Shown: positions 52,060-62,135, numbered from the stretch's first letter. The stretch: DNA of 64,000 bases from UKL13-2 sp044229235 (GCA_044229235.1 JBGATH010000007.1:1-64000), one strand, 5' to 3'. Notes: generated by a model from the letters alone, not told the origin. Made by a program: numbers and translations.

Positions 52060-52875
52060 CTAGTGGCCGGACGTATCCTTCCATTCGGGCTTGCGCTTTT
52101 CGAGGAACGCCGCAACGCCTTCCTGCGCATCGGCGTGCATGAAATTGCAGCTGATGGTGGCTGAGGCGTCCTGGTAGGCACCGGCCAAACCCGTTTCCAG
52201 CTGACGGTAGAACAGGGCCTTGCCCGTGGCCAGCGTGGAGCGGGGTTTGGCGGTGAGTGTGCGGCAGAGTTTCAGTGTTTCGGCGCGCAGTTGATCGGCC
52301 GGAACCACGCGATTGACCAGACCCCATGCGTGCGCGGTCGTCGCGTCGATGAATTCACCGGTCATGAGCATTTCGGCGGCGCGCTTCCGCGAAATCACCC
52401 GGGAGAGCGGTACCGCCGGTGTGGCGCAGAACAGACCAAGGTTGACGCCGGAAACGGCGAAACGCGCAGCCTCGGATGCGACGGCGAGGTCGCACTGCGC
52501 GACCAGCTGGCAACCGGCCGCCGTGGCCATGCCCTGCACCTCGGCGATCACCGGCACTGGCAGGCGCGCGATTTTGAGCATCATTTCCGAACAACGCGCG
52601 AACAGCCGGCGAACGAATGCCTCATCGTCGGCGGCGCGCATTTCCTTCAAATCGTGACCCGCACAGAACGCGTTGCCGGCTGCGGCAATAACCAGTACCC
52701 GCAAGGTGGTATCGCCGGCCATCGCATCAAGCGCGTGGTGCAACTGGTCCAGCGTTGCCGCCGAGAGTGCGTTGTACTGCTTCGGGCGATTCAGCGTCAG
52801 GACTGTCACGCCAGTTTCACTGGCAAGCTGTTCAATGCTGATTAGTGAAGATTCGGCGCTGAAGGGCGTATCCAT
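52060..52875 (-). CDS. Enoyl-CoA hydratase/isomerase family protein
   Basis: A 271-residue crotonase-fold protein, likely in fatty-acid or aromatic-acid degradation. It has the oxyanion-hole segments FCAGHDLKEMRA near residue 62 and the CoA-site loop GMATAAGCQLVAQCDLAVAS near residue 114. In classical hydratases the catalytic Glu pair lies in this second part; only part of it is seen here, so the reaction (hydratase, isomerase or other) is open. ATG 52875 is taken as the start, since the upstream frame is antisense-like and lacks motifs. Confidence 0.88.
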   Translation of the reverse strand: MDTPFSAESSLISIEQLASETGVTVLTLNRPKQYNALSAATLDQLHHALDAMAGDTTLRVLVIAAAGNAFCAGHDLKEMRAADDEAFVRRLFARCSEMMLKIARLPVPVIAEVQGMATAAGCQLVAQCDLAVASEAARFAVSGVNLGLFCATPAVPLSRVISRKRAAEMLMTGEFIDATTAHAWGLVNRVVPADQLRAETLKLCRTLTAKPRSTLATGKALFYRQLETGLAGAYQDASATISCNFMHADAQEGVAAFLEKRKPEWKDTSGH

Positions 52876-53229
52876 GATCGGGACGGGGCAATGAATGGGG
52901 TGTGTTGATGATACGCCGCTGCCGCCCATGCGATGCGCGCCCAGGGATGCAAGGTGGCGAAGGCGCGAAACACGGATGTCGGCCTTGTGTGCGAAATGGC
53001 ATTTGATGCAGCGCAGGCAGGGCGCAAAATCATCCGGGAGAGCCTCAATGGGGGGAGGGCGCGATGTTTACAAGCCATGGGCAAGGGAATAGTATGGTCT
53101 CCAGCTTGGTGGGAGATCCAGTTTTCCTTTGTAATCATAGGCAAAGGATAGGGTCTTGAGATGGTTCGACAACGTTGGTCCGAACGGTTTTTTGACCTGA
53201 CGGGCGACGCACTCTGACAAGAAACGCCC
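52876..53229. other. Divergent intergenic region, crotonase / Slam-like gene
   Basis: This 354-base gap lies between two divergent genes and should hold promoters for both. It contains no supported gene. A small hairpin CCTTTG...CAAAGG with a 10-base loop lies at about 53127-53148, but has no clear terminator tract. No operator or riboswitch was recognised. Confidence 0.4.
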
Positions 53230-54627
53230 ATGACAAAACTTCCTTCCTCGCCAGCCCGGCGATTGCTTTCCCTGGCGCTGGCACTCGGATTCGCCGCACT
53301 GGCTGCGCCGTCTTCCGCACAGCCCGCGGACAAACTGTTGACTGAAGCGCAGCAGCTGCTGGCTGCGGGCAACCCGAAGCAGGCCTTCGTGCTGCTTGCG
53401 CCCGCACAAACGCGCTACACCGACAATCAGGAGTTCGACTACCTGCTTGGCCTGTCTGCGCTGGACAGCGGCAAGATTGACGACGCCATCATTGCCCTGG
53501 AACGTGTGCTGGCTCGCGATGCCAAGAATGCCGGCGCGCTGATGGAACTCGGCCGCGCCTATTTCGCGTCTGGCTCGCTGGATCTGGCTGAAGCGACCTT
53601 CAACCAGCTGCGCCTGAACAATCCACCGGCGCCGGCGGCACAGGCCATCGAGCGCTACCTCCAGGCCATCTCGCAGCGCCGCGCCGCCGGCAAGCGATCG
53701 GTCCACGCCTGGGGCGAAGCCTCGCTCGGCTACGACAGCAACATCACCGGCGTGCCCAGCGATTTCACCGCCGCGGTCGTCTCCGCGTTCAACATTCCCG
53801 GCGTCGACCCGACCGGCAACTCCATCAAGCGCAAGGCGGCTTACATTGGTGGCGCGGCCGGCGTCGACCTGGTGGTGCCGATCAACGCGGCATGGTCCGC
53901 ATTTGCCGGCGGCGAGTTGCGGACACGCGCCTATCGCCGCCAAGCTGACTTCAACTCTACCTATGGCGAAGCCCGCACCGGGCTGGCCTGGCAGAGCGGC
54001 GCCCAAGGCGCGCGCTTCAGCGTCAGCGGCAACCGCTTCGACCAGGATGGCCAGGCGCCGGGTGATCCGCGACCGACCAACGACCGCAAGACCGGCACCG
54101 CCGCGGCCGACTATCACTACGCGCTTGCGGACAACCAGCACCTGAACATTGGCTTGAGCGGATCGTGGGTGCGGTTTCCGCGCAATGACATCGAGGATTT
54201 CAATGCCCTCGGGGTGAACGCCGGCTGGCTGCGGAGTTTTTCCGGCAACGGCACGCCGGTACTGCAGATTTCAGGCTTCTACAGTCGCGACGAGGCTGAG
54301 CGCAAGCTGGCGGACGGCGTCGCCGACAAGTCCAAGCGGGTCGGCGGCGTGCGCAGCTATTTCCAGTACTCGCTCAACGACCGGCTGGCGCTGTTCAATA
54401 CCCTGGGCTTTACCCATCGCAAGGACCAATCGGCCTTCGCCCGCGCGACCGAGGTCGAATTCGGCCGTGACCGCCTTGCCGATGTCACGCTGGGCGTGAA
54501 CTGGCGCTTCCAGCCCAAATGCATGATGCGTGCGCAGTGGTTCGGTTCGCGCAACGATTCAAACATCGCGATCTACGATTACACCCGCAACGAGGTGTCG
54601 TCGAACATTCGCTGCGATTTCCAATGA
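53230..54627 (+). CDS. TPR plus beta-barrel outer-membrane protein, Slam/DUF560-like
   Basis: A 465-residue outer-membrane protein. Signal peptide ends SSAQ near residue 30. TPR-like helices fill about 33-150 (AQQLLAAGNPKQAFVLLAPA, LGRAYFASGSLDLAEATFNQ). From about 157 (AWGEASLGYDSNI) to the end are alternating amphipathic beta strands, roughly fourteen, ending in RCDFQ. TPR followed by a ~300-residue barrel is the layout of Slam, the exporter of type XI secretion. The next gene, 47 bases on, encodes a protein with TbpB-like barrel domains and may be its cargo. A plain porin with TPRs is the main alternative. Confidence 0.78.
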   Translation: MTKLPSSPARRLLSLALALGFAALAAPSSAQPADKLLTEAQQLLAAGNPKQAFVLLAPAQTRYTDNQEFDYLLGLSALDSGKIDDAIIALERVLARDAKNAGALMELGRAYFASGSLDLAEATFNQLRLNNPPAPAAQAIERYLQAISQRRAAGKRSVHAWGEASLGYDSNITGVPSDFTAAVVSAFNIPGVDPTGNSIKRKAAYIGGAAGVDLVVPINAAWSAFAGGELRTRAYRRQADFNSTYGEARTGLAWQSGAQGARFSVSGNRFDQDGQAPGDPRPTNDRKTGTAAADYHYALADNQHLNIGLSGSWVRFPRNDIEDFNALGVNAGWLRSFSGNGTPVLQISGFYSRDEAERKLADGVADKSKRVGGVRSYFQYSLNDRLALFNTLGFTHRKDQSAFARATEVEFGRDRLADVTLGVNWRFQPKCMMRAQWFGSRNDSNIAIYDYTRNEVSSNIRCDFQ

Positions 54628-54674
54628 TTCAGCAGCCCGCCGCGTTGCGGATTCCGATTGAGGGAGTGGACAAC

Positions 54675-56981
54675 ATGAAATCAGCCCATCAACTTTGCGC
54701 ACTGCCGGCCGCGCTCTGCGCCGCCGGTTTGCTGATGCTGGGTAGTTCGCAATCAGTCTTTGCCAAGAGTGGTGAAATTACTTTTGTCGCCGGCACGGTC
54801 CAGCTGCTCAAAGGTGGTGTCGGCATTCCCCGGGTGGTGACACGGGGCACCGAGGTGGATGCGCTCGACATCATCGTTACCGGCCGGGATGGCATGGTGC
54901 AGCTGACCATGGTGGACGACGTGCGGCTTTCGCTGCGGTCCAATTCGCGCCTGGTGGTGGAACGCTACCCGGATAACCGGACCACGCCCGGCGCAAGCCT
55001 GCGGCTGGTACAGGGAACACTGCGCGCGTTCACGGCAGCATTGACCGGGGTGTACAAGGAAAACTTCCGCATGCGCACGCGTGTGGCCACGGTGGGCATT
55101 CGCGGTTCCGGCAACATCATGAACCATTCTGACGACGACACCACCACCACCAACCACACCATCGAGGGCAGCCACGAAGTGAGTGACGCGGACGGCAAGT
55201 TCCCGCCGATCATCACCAACCCGAACCAGACCGTGCAGGTGGTGTTTGGCCAGGCACCGAAGCTGATCCCCACGCCGCCGAGCCTGCTTGACGCCGGCAA
55301 GACCATGGTCGGACCCGGACAGGGCAGCGCCAACATGGCGGGCAACGACACCCCGCCGCCGCCGGCCAACAATGGCCTTCCGCAGACGGGTAACAACATC
55401 GTCGGTGGCAACGGCCTGGGCTATACGCTGGTCGATGCCACCGCCAACCTGACTTCCGACCCGGTCAACCTGCAGAACATTGCCATTGCCGCCAACGGCA
55501 CGGCGTTTTCCGAACAGGCCATTCCCGGGCAGATCACGCTTGAGGCTGGCGCCCTGCGCGGCTACACCGCCTACGCAGGCGGGCAGAGCGGCACCTCGCT
55601 TGACATCAAGGGTGGCACTGCGGCCGACCTGCAGACGCTCACCATCGGCGGCTCGACATCGATCGTGCTCGGGCGCTTCACCAATGTGAGCAGCATTTCC
55701 TTCAGCGGCGGTTCTGGCGCCGTCGGTGCCGGCGGCGTGCATTTCGCCTATGCTGGTGCCGGTTTCCCGGCCTACCTGTCCGACGTGCTTACGGGTACGG
55801 TCACCTACACCCGCATCGGCGCGACCTCACCGACCAGCAATCTGGGACTCGTTGGCCAGCTGGTGAGCTCGGTGCTCGACGTCAACTTCACGGCGCGCAC
55901 GCTCAACGCCACACTCGGCATCGGCATGCCGGCGGGCGCCGGCGCGACAGCGGCGTCGTGGACCATGCAGGCGACCAACGTGCCGTTTGCGTTCAACTCT
56001 TTCGTTGCCTACACCGGCGGCGGTGGGCTGGTCGTGACCAACGGCAACGGCCAGAATTCAACCAACAACGGCCGGCTGTCGGGTGCGCTCGAAGGCAGTT
56101 TCGTCGGTGCCACGCTGAATGGCGCCATCATCGGTTACGGCCTGAGCGACCAGACCAGCCAGAGCCCGAACAGTTACCAGAGCGTAAGCGGCGTGGTCGC
56201 GTTCCAGGGCCCATCGCAGAATGCGGCGTCCGAGTTCCGCGACGGCATCGCCTCCGATCCCAACAACGCGTTGAATGTCGCCAGCTACCTGCGCTCGTTT
56301 GCCACCACCAATCGCCCGAATGAAGTCACGGTCGGAGCCAACGGCGCTGTGTCTGCGTTCTCCGCGCCCTATGTGAGCAACAGCCGTCTCGCCGGTCATC
56401 AGGCCTACCAGCAGGGGACCGCGTCGATGGTTGACAACGGTTTCGATGCCACCACCGGCCTCGTCTGGGGCCGCTGGTCGGGCGGCACCGCGACCGTCGG
56501 CGGCGTCAGCACCAACCTCGCCAATGCCAGCCTGCACTACATCTTCGGGCCCACGCAGAATGGTCCAGTGTCGTTGCCGTTGACCGGCACGGCGACGTAT
56601 GACGTGGTCGGTTCGACGCGGCCGACCGATACCCAGGGTCACACCGGCACGCTCAACTCGGCCACGCTCAATGCCAATTTCAGCCAGCGCACGGTTGATG
56701 CCAGCGTCATCGTCGGCATCAACGGTCAAACCTGGACCGGCAGCGCGCAGGCGGTGCCGATTTATCGTGACCAGTATTTCTCGGCCTACGGCGGCAGCGG
56801 CATCCCGGGGATTCCGCGCCCCTCGGTGTTTCTGATTTCGTGCGCGCCCAACTGCACGCCGACCGTGCCCACCGGCAGCCTCGACGGCTTCTTCACGGGA
56901 CGCACCGGACGCGGGGCGGGGGTGATGTACAACATGAACAATATCTCCGGCGCGATTGCATTCTCGCGCCGGGGTGGGTAG
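54675..56981 (+). CDS. FecR-domain exported protein with two C-terminal barrel-like domains
   Basis: A 768-residue exported protein, signal peptide ending SVFA (residue 30), no lipobox. The FecR domain at about 33-160 has GTVQLLKGGVGIP, LRLVQGTLRAF and RVATVGIRGSGN. Two later regions (about 370-515 and 590-768) each show long beta stretches ending in a G-x-F-x-G plus SGxxAF pattern: GALEGSFVGATLNGA and GSLDGFFTGRTGRGAGVMYN, ISGAIAFSRR. This is like the TbpB-type barrel of Slam cargo. ATG 54675 has GGGAG upstream; an in-frame ATG at 54624 overlaps the previous stop. Function is inferred, not shown. Confidence 0.72.
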   Translation: MKSAHQLCALPAALCAAGLLMLGSSQSVFAKSGEITFVAGTVQLLKGGVGIPRVVTRGTEVDALDIIVTGRDGMVQLTMVDDVRLSLRSNSRLVVERYPDNRTTPGASLRLVQGTLRAFTAALTGVYKENFRMRTRVATVGIRGSGNIMNHSDDDTTTTNHTIEGSHEVSDADGKFPPIITNPNQTVQVVFGQAPKLIPTPPSLLDAGKTMVGPGQGSANMAGNDTPPPPANNGLPQTGNNIVGGNGLGYTLVDATANLTSDPVNLQNIAIAANGTAFSEQAIPGQITLEAGALRGYTAYAGGQSGTSLDIKGGTAADLQTLTIGGSTSIVLGRFTNVSSISFSGGSGAVGAGGVHFAYAGAGFPAYLSDVLTGTVTYTRIGATSPTSNLGLVGQLVSSVLDVNFTARTLNATLGIGMPAGAGATAASWTMQATNVPFAFNSFVAYTGGGGLVVTNGNGQNSTNNGRLSGALEGSFVGATLNGAIIGYGLSDQTSQSPNSYQSVSGVVAFQGPSQNAASEFRDGIASDPNNALNVASYLRSFATTNRPNEVTVGANGAVSAFSAPYVSNSRLAGHQAYQQGTASMVDNGFDATTGLVWGRWSGGTATVGGVSTNLANASLHYIFGPTQNGPVSLPLTGTATYDVVGSTRPTDTQGHTGTLNSATLNANFSQRTVDASVIVGINGQTWTGSAQAVPIYRDQYFSAYGGSGIPGIPRPSVFLISCAPNCTPTVPTGSLDGFFTGRTGRGAGVMYNMNNISGAIAFSRRGG

Positions 56982-56985
56982 CAAG

Positions 56986-57047
56986 GTCTAGCACTGGCGC
57001 GGCCCGCAGGCAGGAAATGCCCTGGAAGCTGCGCCAATGCTGGAGGT
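56986..57047. repeat. ~62-bp palindrome, family A copy 6
   Basis: Arms AGCACTGGCGCGGCC and GCGCCAATGCTGG flank GGCAGGAAATGCCCTGG. It begins five bases after the stop of the FecR-domain protein and ends about 65 bases before the next gene's GTG, in the same-strand surface-protein locus. Confidence 0.8.
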
Positions 57048-57112
57048 TACCTGTCGGTGTGCTGGCCGCGTGTTCCGGGCAAGCCAAGGAAGTGAACCAG
57101 TAGAGGTCTATC

Positions 57113-60100
57113 GTGAGTACCAAGAATTTTTTCCGCATCGCGCTCGCCACCTTCGGGCTGACGGCGGCACCCTTGCTTCAGGCGGCAATCTGCCAGTGGA
57201 TTGGTCCTTCCGGAGGCGCGTGGAATACGCCCGCCTACTGGTCAAATTGCACTGGTGGTAACGGCACTCCGGCCAATACACCTGGGCCCGCTGACCGGGC
57301 GGAAATCGTTGGCGGAATCGTCGATTTCCCCGCGGGGGCCTACACCGTCGGCGATGTCTATCTCGGCAATGCGACCCTGCAGGGTGCGGGAATCGGCGCC
57401 AGCAATCTGCAGGTGATCAATGCCGGCGGAATTGCCTGGGGTTCGGGCAGCTATACGTTCAAGACCATGTCGATCACCTTTACCAGTTCCGTGGGTATTC
57501 CGGCGGCCAACGGCCCGATGACGGTGGATACGGCCGAACTGATACTGGCTGCACCGTCCACCAACATGTTTGCCGATACGATCACCATCACCGGGCCCGG
57601 CGCCAAAATCAGGAACGGCGGTACTTTCGCGCCGAGCACCTCGCTGACCATTTTGGGCGGCGGCGAATTTGACAATGAGCCGTCAGCGACATTTGTGCCG
57701 GCCACGCCATTCAGCATCAACGGCACTGCCGGCAGCTTTATCAACCAGGGCGACTTTTTGCTGGTCGGTGGCACGACGGTGACGTGGTCCAATGCGGCAG
57801 CGTTTTCGCAACCCGTGCCCTCCGGGTCCATCTCCGCTCCGAGCGGCACCGGCACCATGGATGCGGCGGGCCAGACGCTGCAGATCGACAACGGATTCGT
57901 CGCGGGCACGCTCGTGTTCAACGTGGGCACGCTGCTGAACAACGGCGCGATTTTGGCTCCGAGCATAGGCGGTGGGATCACGGTCAATGGCGACTTCGTC
58001 AACGCAAACAACCCCAACGCGCGCCTGGCCATCGACATCACCTTCAACTCGACCGTGATCGTTAGCGGCAAGGTGCAGGTCTCGGGCACCGCGACGCTCA
58101 ACGGCGGCGGCGTGGACTTTTATTACGTCGACACGGGTTTTGGCCCCTACACCACTACGGAGTTCGACACGATTCCGTTTCTGCAAGCGGGCAATGTGGT
58201 GCCGGGTTTCAGCGGATTTTCCGCGCCGTTGACCGGCAACAGTACTTCACTGGTCTATACGCCGACGCAAGTGCAGTTTGTTGTCGGTCCGGCGATTTCA
58301 CCCGATGTAGGCTTGTCGCCGACATCCATGTCGTTCCCCAATACGCCGGTTGGTTCCAACAGCGCGCCGCAGATATTGACCATCACCAACACCGGCACCG
58401 CCCAGCTGGATTTGTTCAACATTACCTCGACGACCCTGGACTACTTCACCAACTACCTCCCGCCGATCGCACCCCCGCCGGGAGATTCGACGCCGATGCG
58501 TTTCAGCGCCAACCAGGCTGAGGCGGGCCGCGGTGCCGCGGGACAGGCGGTCCCAAGCGGTGGTGGCAAGGCACCGGCGCTCTCCATCCGGCTCTCCAAG
58601 CTGGGCGGCAATCCGCTGCCCAACGTCACGCGACCGGCCAGCCCGCTATGCGGTTCATTCCTGATTGTCGGGGAGTCGTGCGACCTCGATGTGACCTTCT
58701 CGCCGATCGCGATCGGTTCGCGCCCGGCCAACATTGCCGTGTTCAGTAATGCGCCCGGCAGTCCGCACGCAGTGCCGTTGTCCGGCATCGGCGTTGTGGC
58801 CGCGGCCGCGGATATCGCCGTGACCGGTTCCACCACCTTTCCGACCACCGCCACCGGATCGACCAGTGGGGTGCAGACCATCACCATCACCAATACCGGC
58901 ACGGCGAACCTCGTGCTCAGTTCGCTGACAAATTCCGATGTGTTCACGTTCAGCGACACCGTCAACGGTCCGCCGCCGCAGTCCGCCCACTGGTGCGGTT
59001 TCGGTTCGGATCCGATGGGTTTCCCGCTCGCGGGAACCGTGACCATCCCGCCGGCGGCAACCTGTCAGCTGGTGCTGAACTTCAAGCCGCTGGCCGCAAC
59101 GGTGTACAACGCCACCATCACCATTGTTTCCAACGCGCCCAGCAGTCCCACCGTCATCAGCCTGACAGGCACCGGTGCCGTCGGTGCCTCGGCAACGCTC
59201 GCGCCGGACCCGCTGAGCTTCGGCAGCGTCAATGTCGGTTCGACCTCTACGCCACTGACGGCGACCTTCACCAATACCTCGGCAACACCGCTCACGCTAA
59301 GTTCCATCGGCGTTGGCCCCGGATTCAATGTCACGGGTGGGTCATGTGCCGTCGGCAATGTCATTGCATCCAGCGGTGGCAACTGCACCATTACTGTCAC
59401 CGCATCGCCAACCGTTGTCGGATCGATCGGCAGCGCCCTGCAGGTCGTCACCACGCCGCTGTCGAATAATCCATCGGTGGTGGTCCAGGTGGTCGGTGTC
59501 GCCGCCACGCCCGTCATCAGCAGCCCGACTACCGCGACCGGCAACCAGGGCTCTGCGTTCTCTTACAGCATTACCGCGACCAACTCGCCGACTTCGTACA
59601 ACGCCACCGGCCTGCCCGCCGGCCTGACCATCAATACCTCGACTGGCGTCATCAGCGGCGTGCCCACAGTTTCCGGCGCGTTCGCGGTCAATCTGAGCGC
59701 GACCAACGGCAGCGGCACTGGCACCGGTATCGTCACCATCACCGTGATCGCTGCGGCCTCTCCGTTGGTGTCGCTTTCCCAGACGCTGGTCGCCTTCGGC
59801 AACCAGACAGCCAACACGACCAGCACCGCCACGGTCGTGACGCTGACCAATTCCGGTACGGCGGGCCTGGTAATTCTCGGCATCAATGCGACCGGCGATT
59901 TCGGCTTCACCACCACCTGCCCGATCTCGACGCCGCCGCTCGGGATCGGCGCTTCGTGCGTCATCAACATCACCTTCAGCCCGCTGACGGTCGCCGCCCT
60001 GAGCGGCAGCATCACCATCACCAGCACCGCGCCGGGCAGCCCGCACGTCATCTCGCTCACCGGTACCGGCGTGGGCACGGCCATCCCGGTACTTACCCTC

Positions 60101-61111
60101 GCGTCGACCAGTGTGGGCTTCCCGTCGACCGTGGTGGGCACCTCCAGCGGCTACCAGACGTTCCAGCTGACCAACAGTGGCCTCGCCACGCTCACCTTCA
60201 GCGCGATTACCGTCGCCGGACCGTTCAGCCGTCTGACTGGTGCCGGTGTTCCGCTCGATTGCGGCGCCTCGCTCGCACCGTCCGCCAGCTGCCAGATCTG
60301 GCTGGCATTCAATCCGGTGTTTGTCGGCTCGGGCACCGGCCTGCTGTCCATCACCCACAATGCCGCCGGCAGCCCGACCAAGGTGCCGCTCCTCGGCACC
60401 GGCATCCCATTGCCGGCACCGCAAATTGCCGTGATAACCGGCCTGGCGTTCGGCGATCAGGTCCTCAACACACCGGTGACCCAGACCCTCGATATTGCCA
60501 ATACCGGTACGGCGACGCTGAATATCGCCAGCATCACTCTCACCGGTGCCGACACTGCCAGCTTCCGCATCGCGGGTACCTGCAGCAGCATCGCGGCAGG
60601 GGCCGCCTGCACGCTGACGGTTACTTTCGTACCCGCCGCAGTCGGTGCAAAGACTGCGCAGCTGACAATTGTTTCCAACAGCGGCGTTGCCGGGGCCACC
60701 GCCGCGCCCTCGGTGACCAGCGTGGTTACGCTAAGCGGCAACGGCATTCTCTCGCCGCTACCGGTGGCTACGTTCAACCTGACTGCAATCGGTTTCGGCA
60801 ATTCAATCTTCGGCGGCGCCAGCTCGCCGAAGCCGGTGACGCTCACCAATACCGGGGGCGCGGTGTTGAACATCAGCAATATCGTGCTTGGGCCGGATTT
60901 TGTGCAAATGAACAATTGCGGCGGCGCGCTCGGCTCGGCCGCCAGCTGCACCATTAACGTGCAGTTCAGTCCTCTCGGCACCGGTCCACGATCCGGTGAC
61001 CTGCAACTGTTCAGCAATGCGGCGGGCAGTCCGCACAAGGTATCGCTGTCGGGCACCGGCTGCCGCTGGTTCAGCCAGGCGCAAAGCCGCTTCTTCCTGA
61101 CGGCCTGCTGA
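57113..61111 (+). CDS. Choice-of-anchor-D repeat exported protein, 1332 residues
   Basis: A giant exported protein with a signal peptide ending LLQAA near residue 25. Residues 30-390 are beta-rich, with many Asn/Thr/Gly, as in passenger domains. From about 398 seven choice-of-anchor-D (HYDIN/ASPM-like) domains start near residues 398, 566, 692, 883, 991, 1102 and 1218, each beginning like LSFGSVNVGST or SFPNTPVGSN. One He_PIG/Ig-like domain lies at about 796-880. The protein ends GCRWFSQAQSRFFLTAC with two cysteines, a possible surface-retention or disulfide motif. Start GTG 57113. Likely a cell-surface or extracellular adhesion/matrix protein, by family. Confidence 0.83.
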   Translation: MSTKNFFRIALATFGLTAAPLLQAAICQWIGPSGGAWNTPAYWSNCTGGNGTPANTPGPADRAEIVGGIVDFPAGAYTVGDVYLGNATLQGAGIGASNLQVINAGGIAWGSGSYTFKTMSITFTSSVGIPAANGPMTVDTAELILAAPSTNMFADTITITGPGAKIRNGGTFAPSTSLTILGGGEFDNEPSATFVPATPFSINGTAGSFINQGDFLLVGGTTVTWSNAAAFSQPVPSGSISAPSGTGTMDAAGQTLQIDNGFVAGTLVFNVGTLLNNGAILAPSIGGGITVNGDFVNANNPNARLAIDITFNSTVIVSGKVQVSGTATLNGGGVDFYYVDTGFGPYTTTEFDTIPFLQAGNVVPGFSGFSAPLTGNSTSLVYTPTQVQFVVGPAISPDVGLSPTSMSFPNTPVGSNSAPQILTITNTGTAQLDLFNITSTTLDYFTNYLPPIAPPPGDSTPMRFSANQAEAGRGAAGQAVPSGGGKAPALSIRLSKLGGNPLPNVTRPASPLCGSFLIVGESCDLDVTFSPIAIGSRPANIAVFSNAPGSPHAVPLSGIGVVAAAADIAVTGSTTFPTTATGSTSGVQTITITNTGTANLVLSSLTNSDVFTFSDTVNGPPPQSAHWCGFGSDPMGFPLAGTVTIPPAATCQLVLNFKPLAATVYNATITIVSNAPSSPTVISLTGTGAVGASATLAPDPLSFGSVNVGSTSTPLTATFTNTSATPLTLSSIGVGPGFNVTGGSCAVGNVIASSGGNCTITVTASPTVVGSIGSALQVVTTPLSNNPSVVVQVVGVAATPVISSPTTATGNQGSAFSYSITATNSPTSYNATGLPAGLTINTSTGVISGVPTVSGAFAVNLSATNGSGTGTGIVTITVIAAASPLVSLSQTLVAFGNQTANTTSTATVVTLTNSGTAGLVILGINATGDFGFTTTCPISTPPLGIGASCVINITFSPLTVAALSGSITITSTAPGSPHVISLTGTGVGTAIPVLTLASTSVGFPSTVVGTSSGYQTFQLTNSGLATLTFSAITVAGPFSRLTGAGVPLDCGASLAPSASCQIWLAFNPVFVGSGTGLLSITHNAAGSPTKVPLLGTGIPLPAPQIAVITGLAFGDQVLNTPVTQTLDIANTGTATLNIASITLTGADTASFRIAGTCSSIAAGAACTLTVTFVPAAVGAKTAQLTIVSNSGVAGATAAPSVTSVVTLSGNGILSPLPVATFNLTAIGFGNSIFGGASSPKPVTLTNTGGAVLNISNIVLGPDFVQMNNCGGALGSAASCTINVQFSPLGTGPRSGDLQLFSNAAGSPHKVSLSGTGCRWFSQAQSRFFLTAC

Positions 61112-61318
61112 CGATTTGCAGGGGGGAGGTGCGCCGCCCCCGTGTTGACGGGCATGGTCGGCTCGGGCTGATCATGGTGCGGTTTTCAGGTCCAGGTCCA
61201 GCCTCGGCCGGCACGATTCTGCGTATCTCCTGCACAAACGGCTGTGAGCCGGCGCCATGAATTGGCGTGTGGCAACGGTGCTACACTCAGCCGTGCTCAA
61301 ATCGTCCAAATTTGCGAT

Positions 61319-61338
61319 AATTCATCGGAAAATGAATT
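61319..61338 (+). promoter_or_regulatory. Inverted repeat at Liv operon promoter
   Basis: Arms AATTCAT and ATGAATT with a 6-base gap. Just upstream is the -10-like GATAAT (61315-61320) in the extended form TGCGATAAT, and further up another extended -10, TGCTACACT (61279-61287). The repeat lies about 40 bases ahead of the livG ATG and could be an operator for a regulator of amino-acid uptake. Confidence 0.4.
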
Positions 61339-61377
61339 TTCGTTCTTGCCTCTCCTTTGCCCCGACAAATTGAAAAC

Positions 61378-62135
61378 ATGAGCCAGGACATCATCCTTGA
61401 GACGCGGGACCTGACCAAGGAATTCAGGGGATTTGTCGCGGTCGATCGCGTCAACCTGCGGGTGCGCCGCGGTTCCATTCATGCCCTGATCGGCCCGAAC
61501 GGCGCGGGCAAGACCACCGTTTTCAACCTGCTCACCAAGTTTTTGCCGGTCACTTCCGGCCAGATCTTTTATAACGGCCACGACATCACCGCCGAAAAGC
61601 CGGTGCACACCGCGCGGCGCGGCATGGTGCGCTCATTCCAGATCTCTGCTGTGTTCCCGCACCTGACGGTGCTGGAAAACGTGCGCGTCGGACTGCAGCG
61701 CAAATTGGGCACCAGTTTTCATTTCTGGAAATCGGAATCGACGTTGCATTCGCTCAATGCGCGTGCCATGGAATTGCTGGAAGCGGTGGATCTCGCGTCA
61801 TTCGCCGACATCCAGACCGTGGAGCTCCCCTATGGCCGTAAGCGTGCGTTGGAGATCGCGACCACACTCGCACTGGATCCGGAGGTGATGTTGCTGGACG
61901 AGCCGACGCAGGGCATGGGACATGAGGACGTGGGTCGCGTGGTCGAGTTGATCCGCAAGGTAGCCGCCAACCGCACGGTGCTGATGGTCGAACACAATAT
62001 GAGTGTGATCGCCAATCTGTCCGACACGATTACCGTGTTGGCGCGCGGCAGCGTGCTGGCCGAAGGGCCGTACGAGACGGTATCCAAGGATCCGAAAGTG
62101 CTTGAAGCCTACGTCGGCACCGTGGAGGAAGCGGC

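Noticed and set aside
58300..60900. Possible large tandem DNA repeat
   Set aside because: These are diverged anchor-D protein domains, not DNA-level direct repeats.
61112..61150. GC hairpin after the 1332-residue protein gene as a terminator
   Set aside because: Arms GGGGG/CCCCC are short and no T-tract follows; too weak to call.
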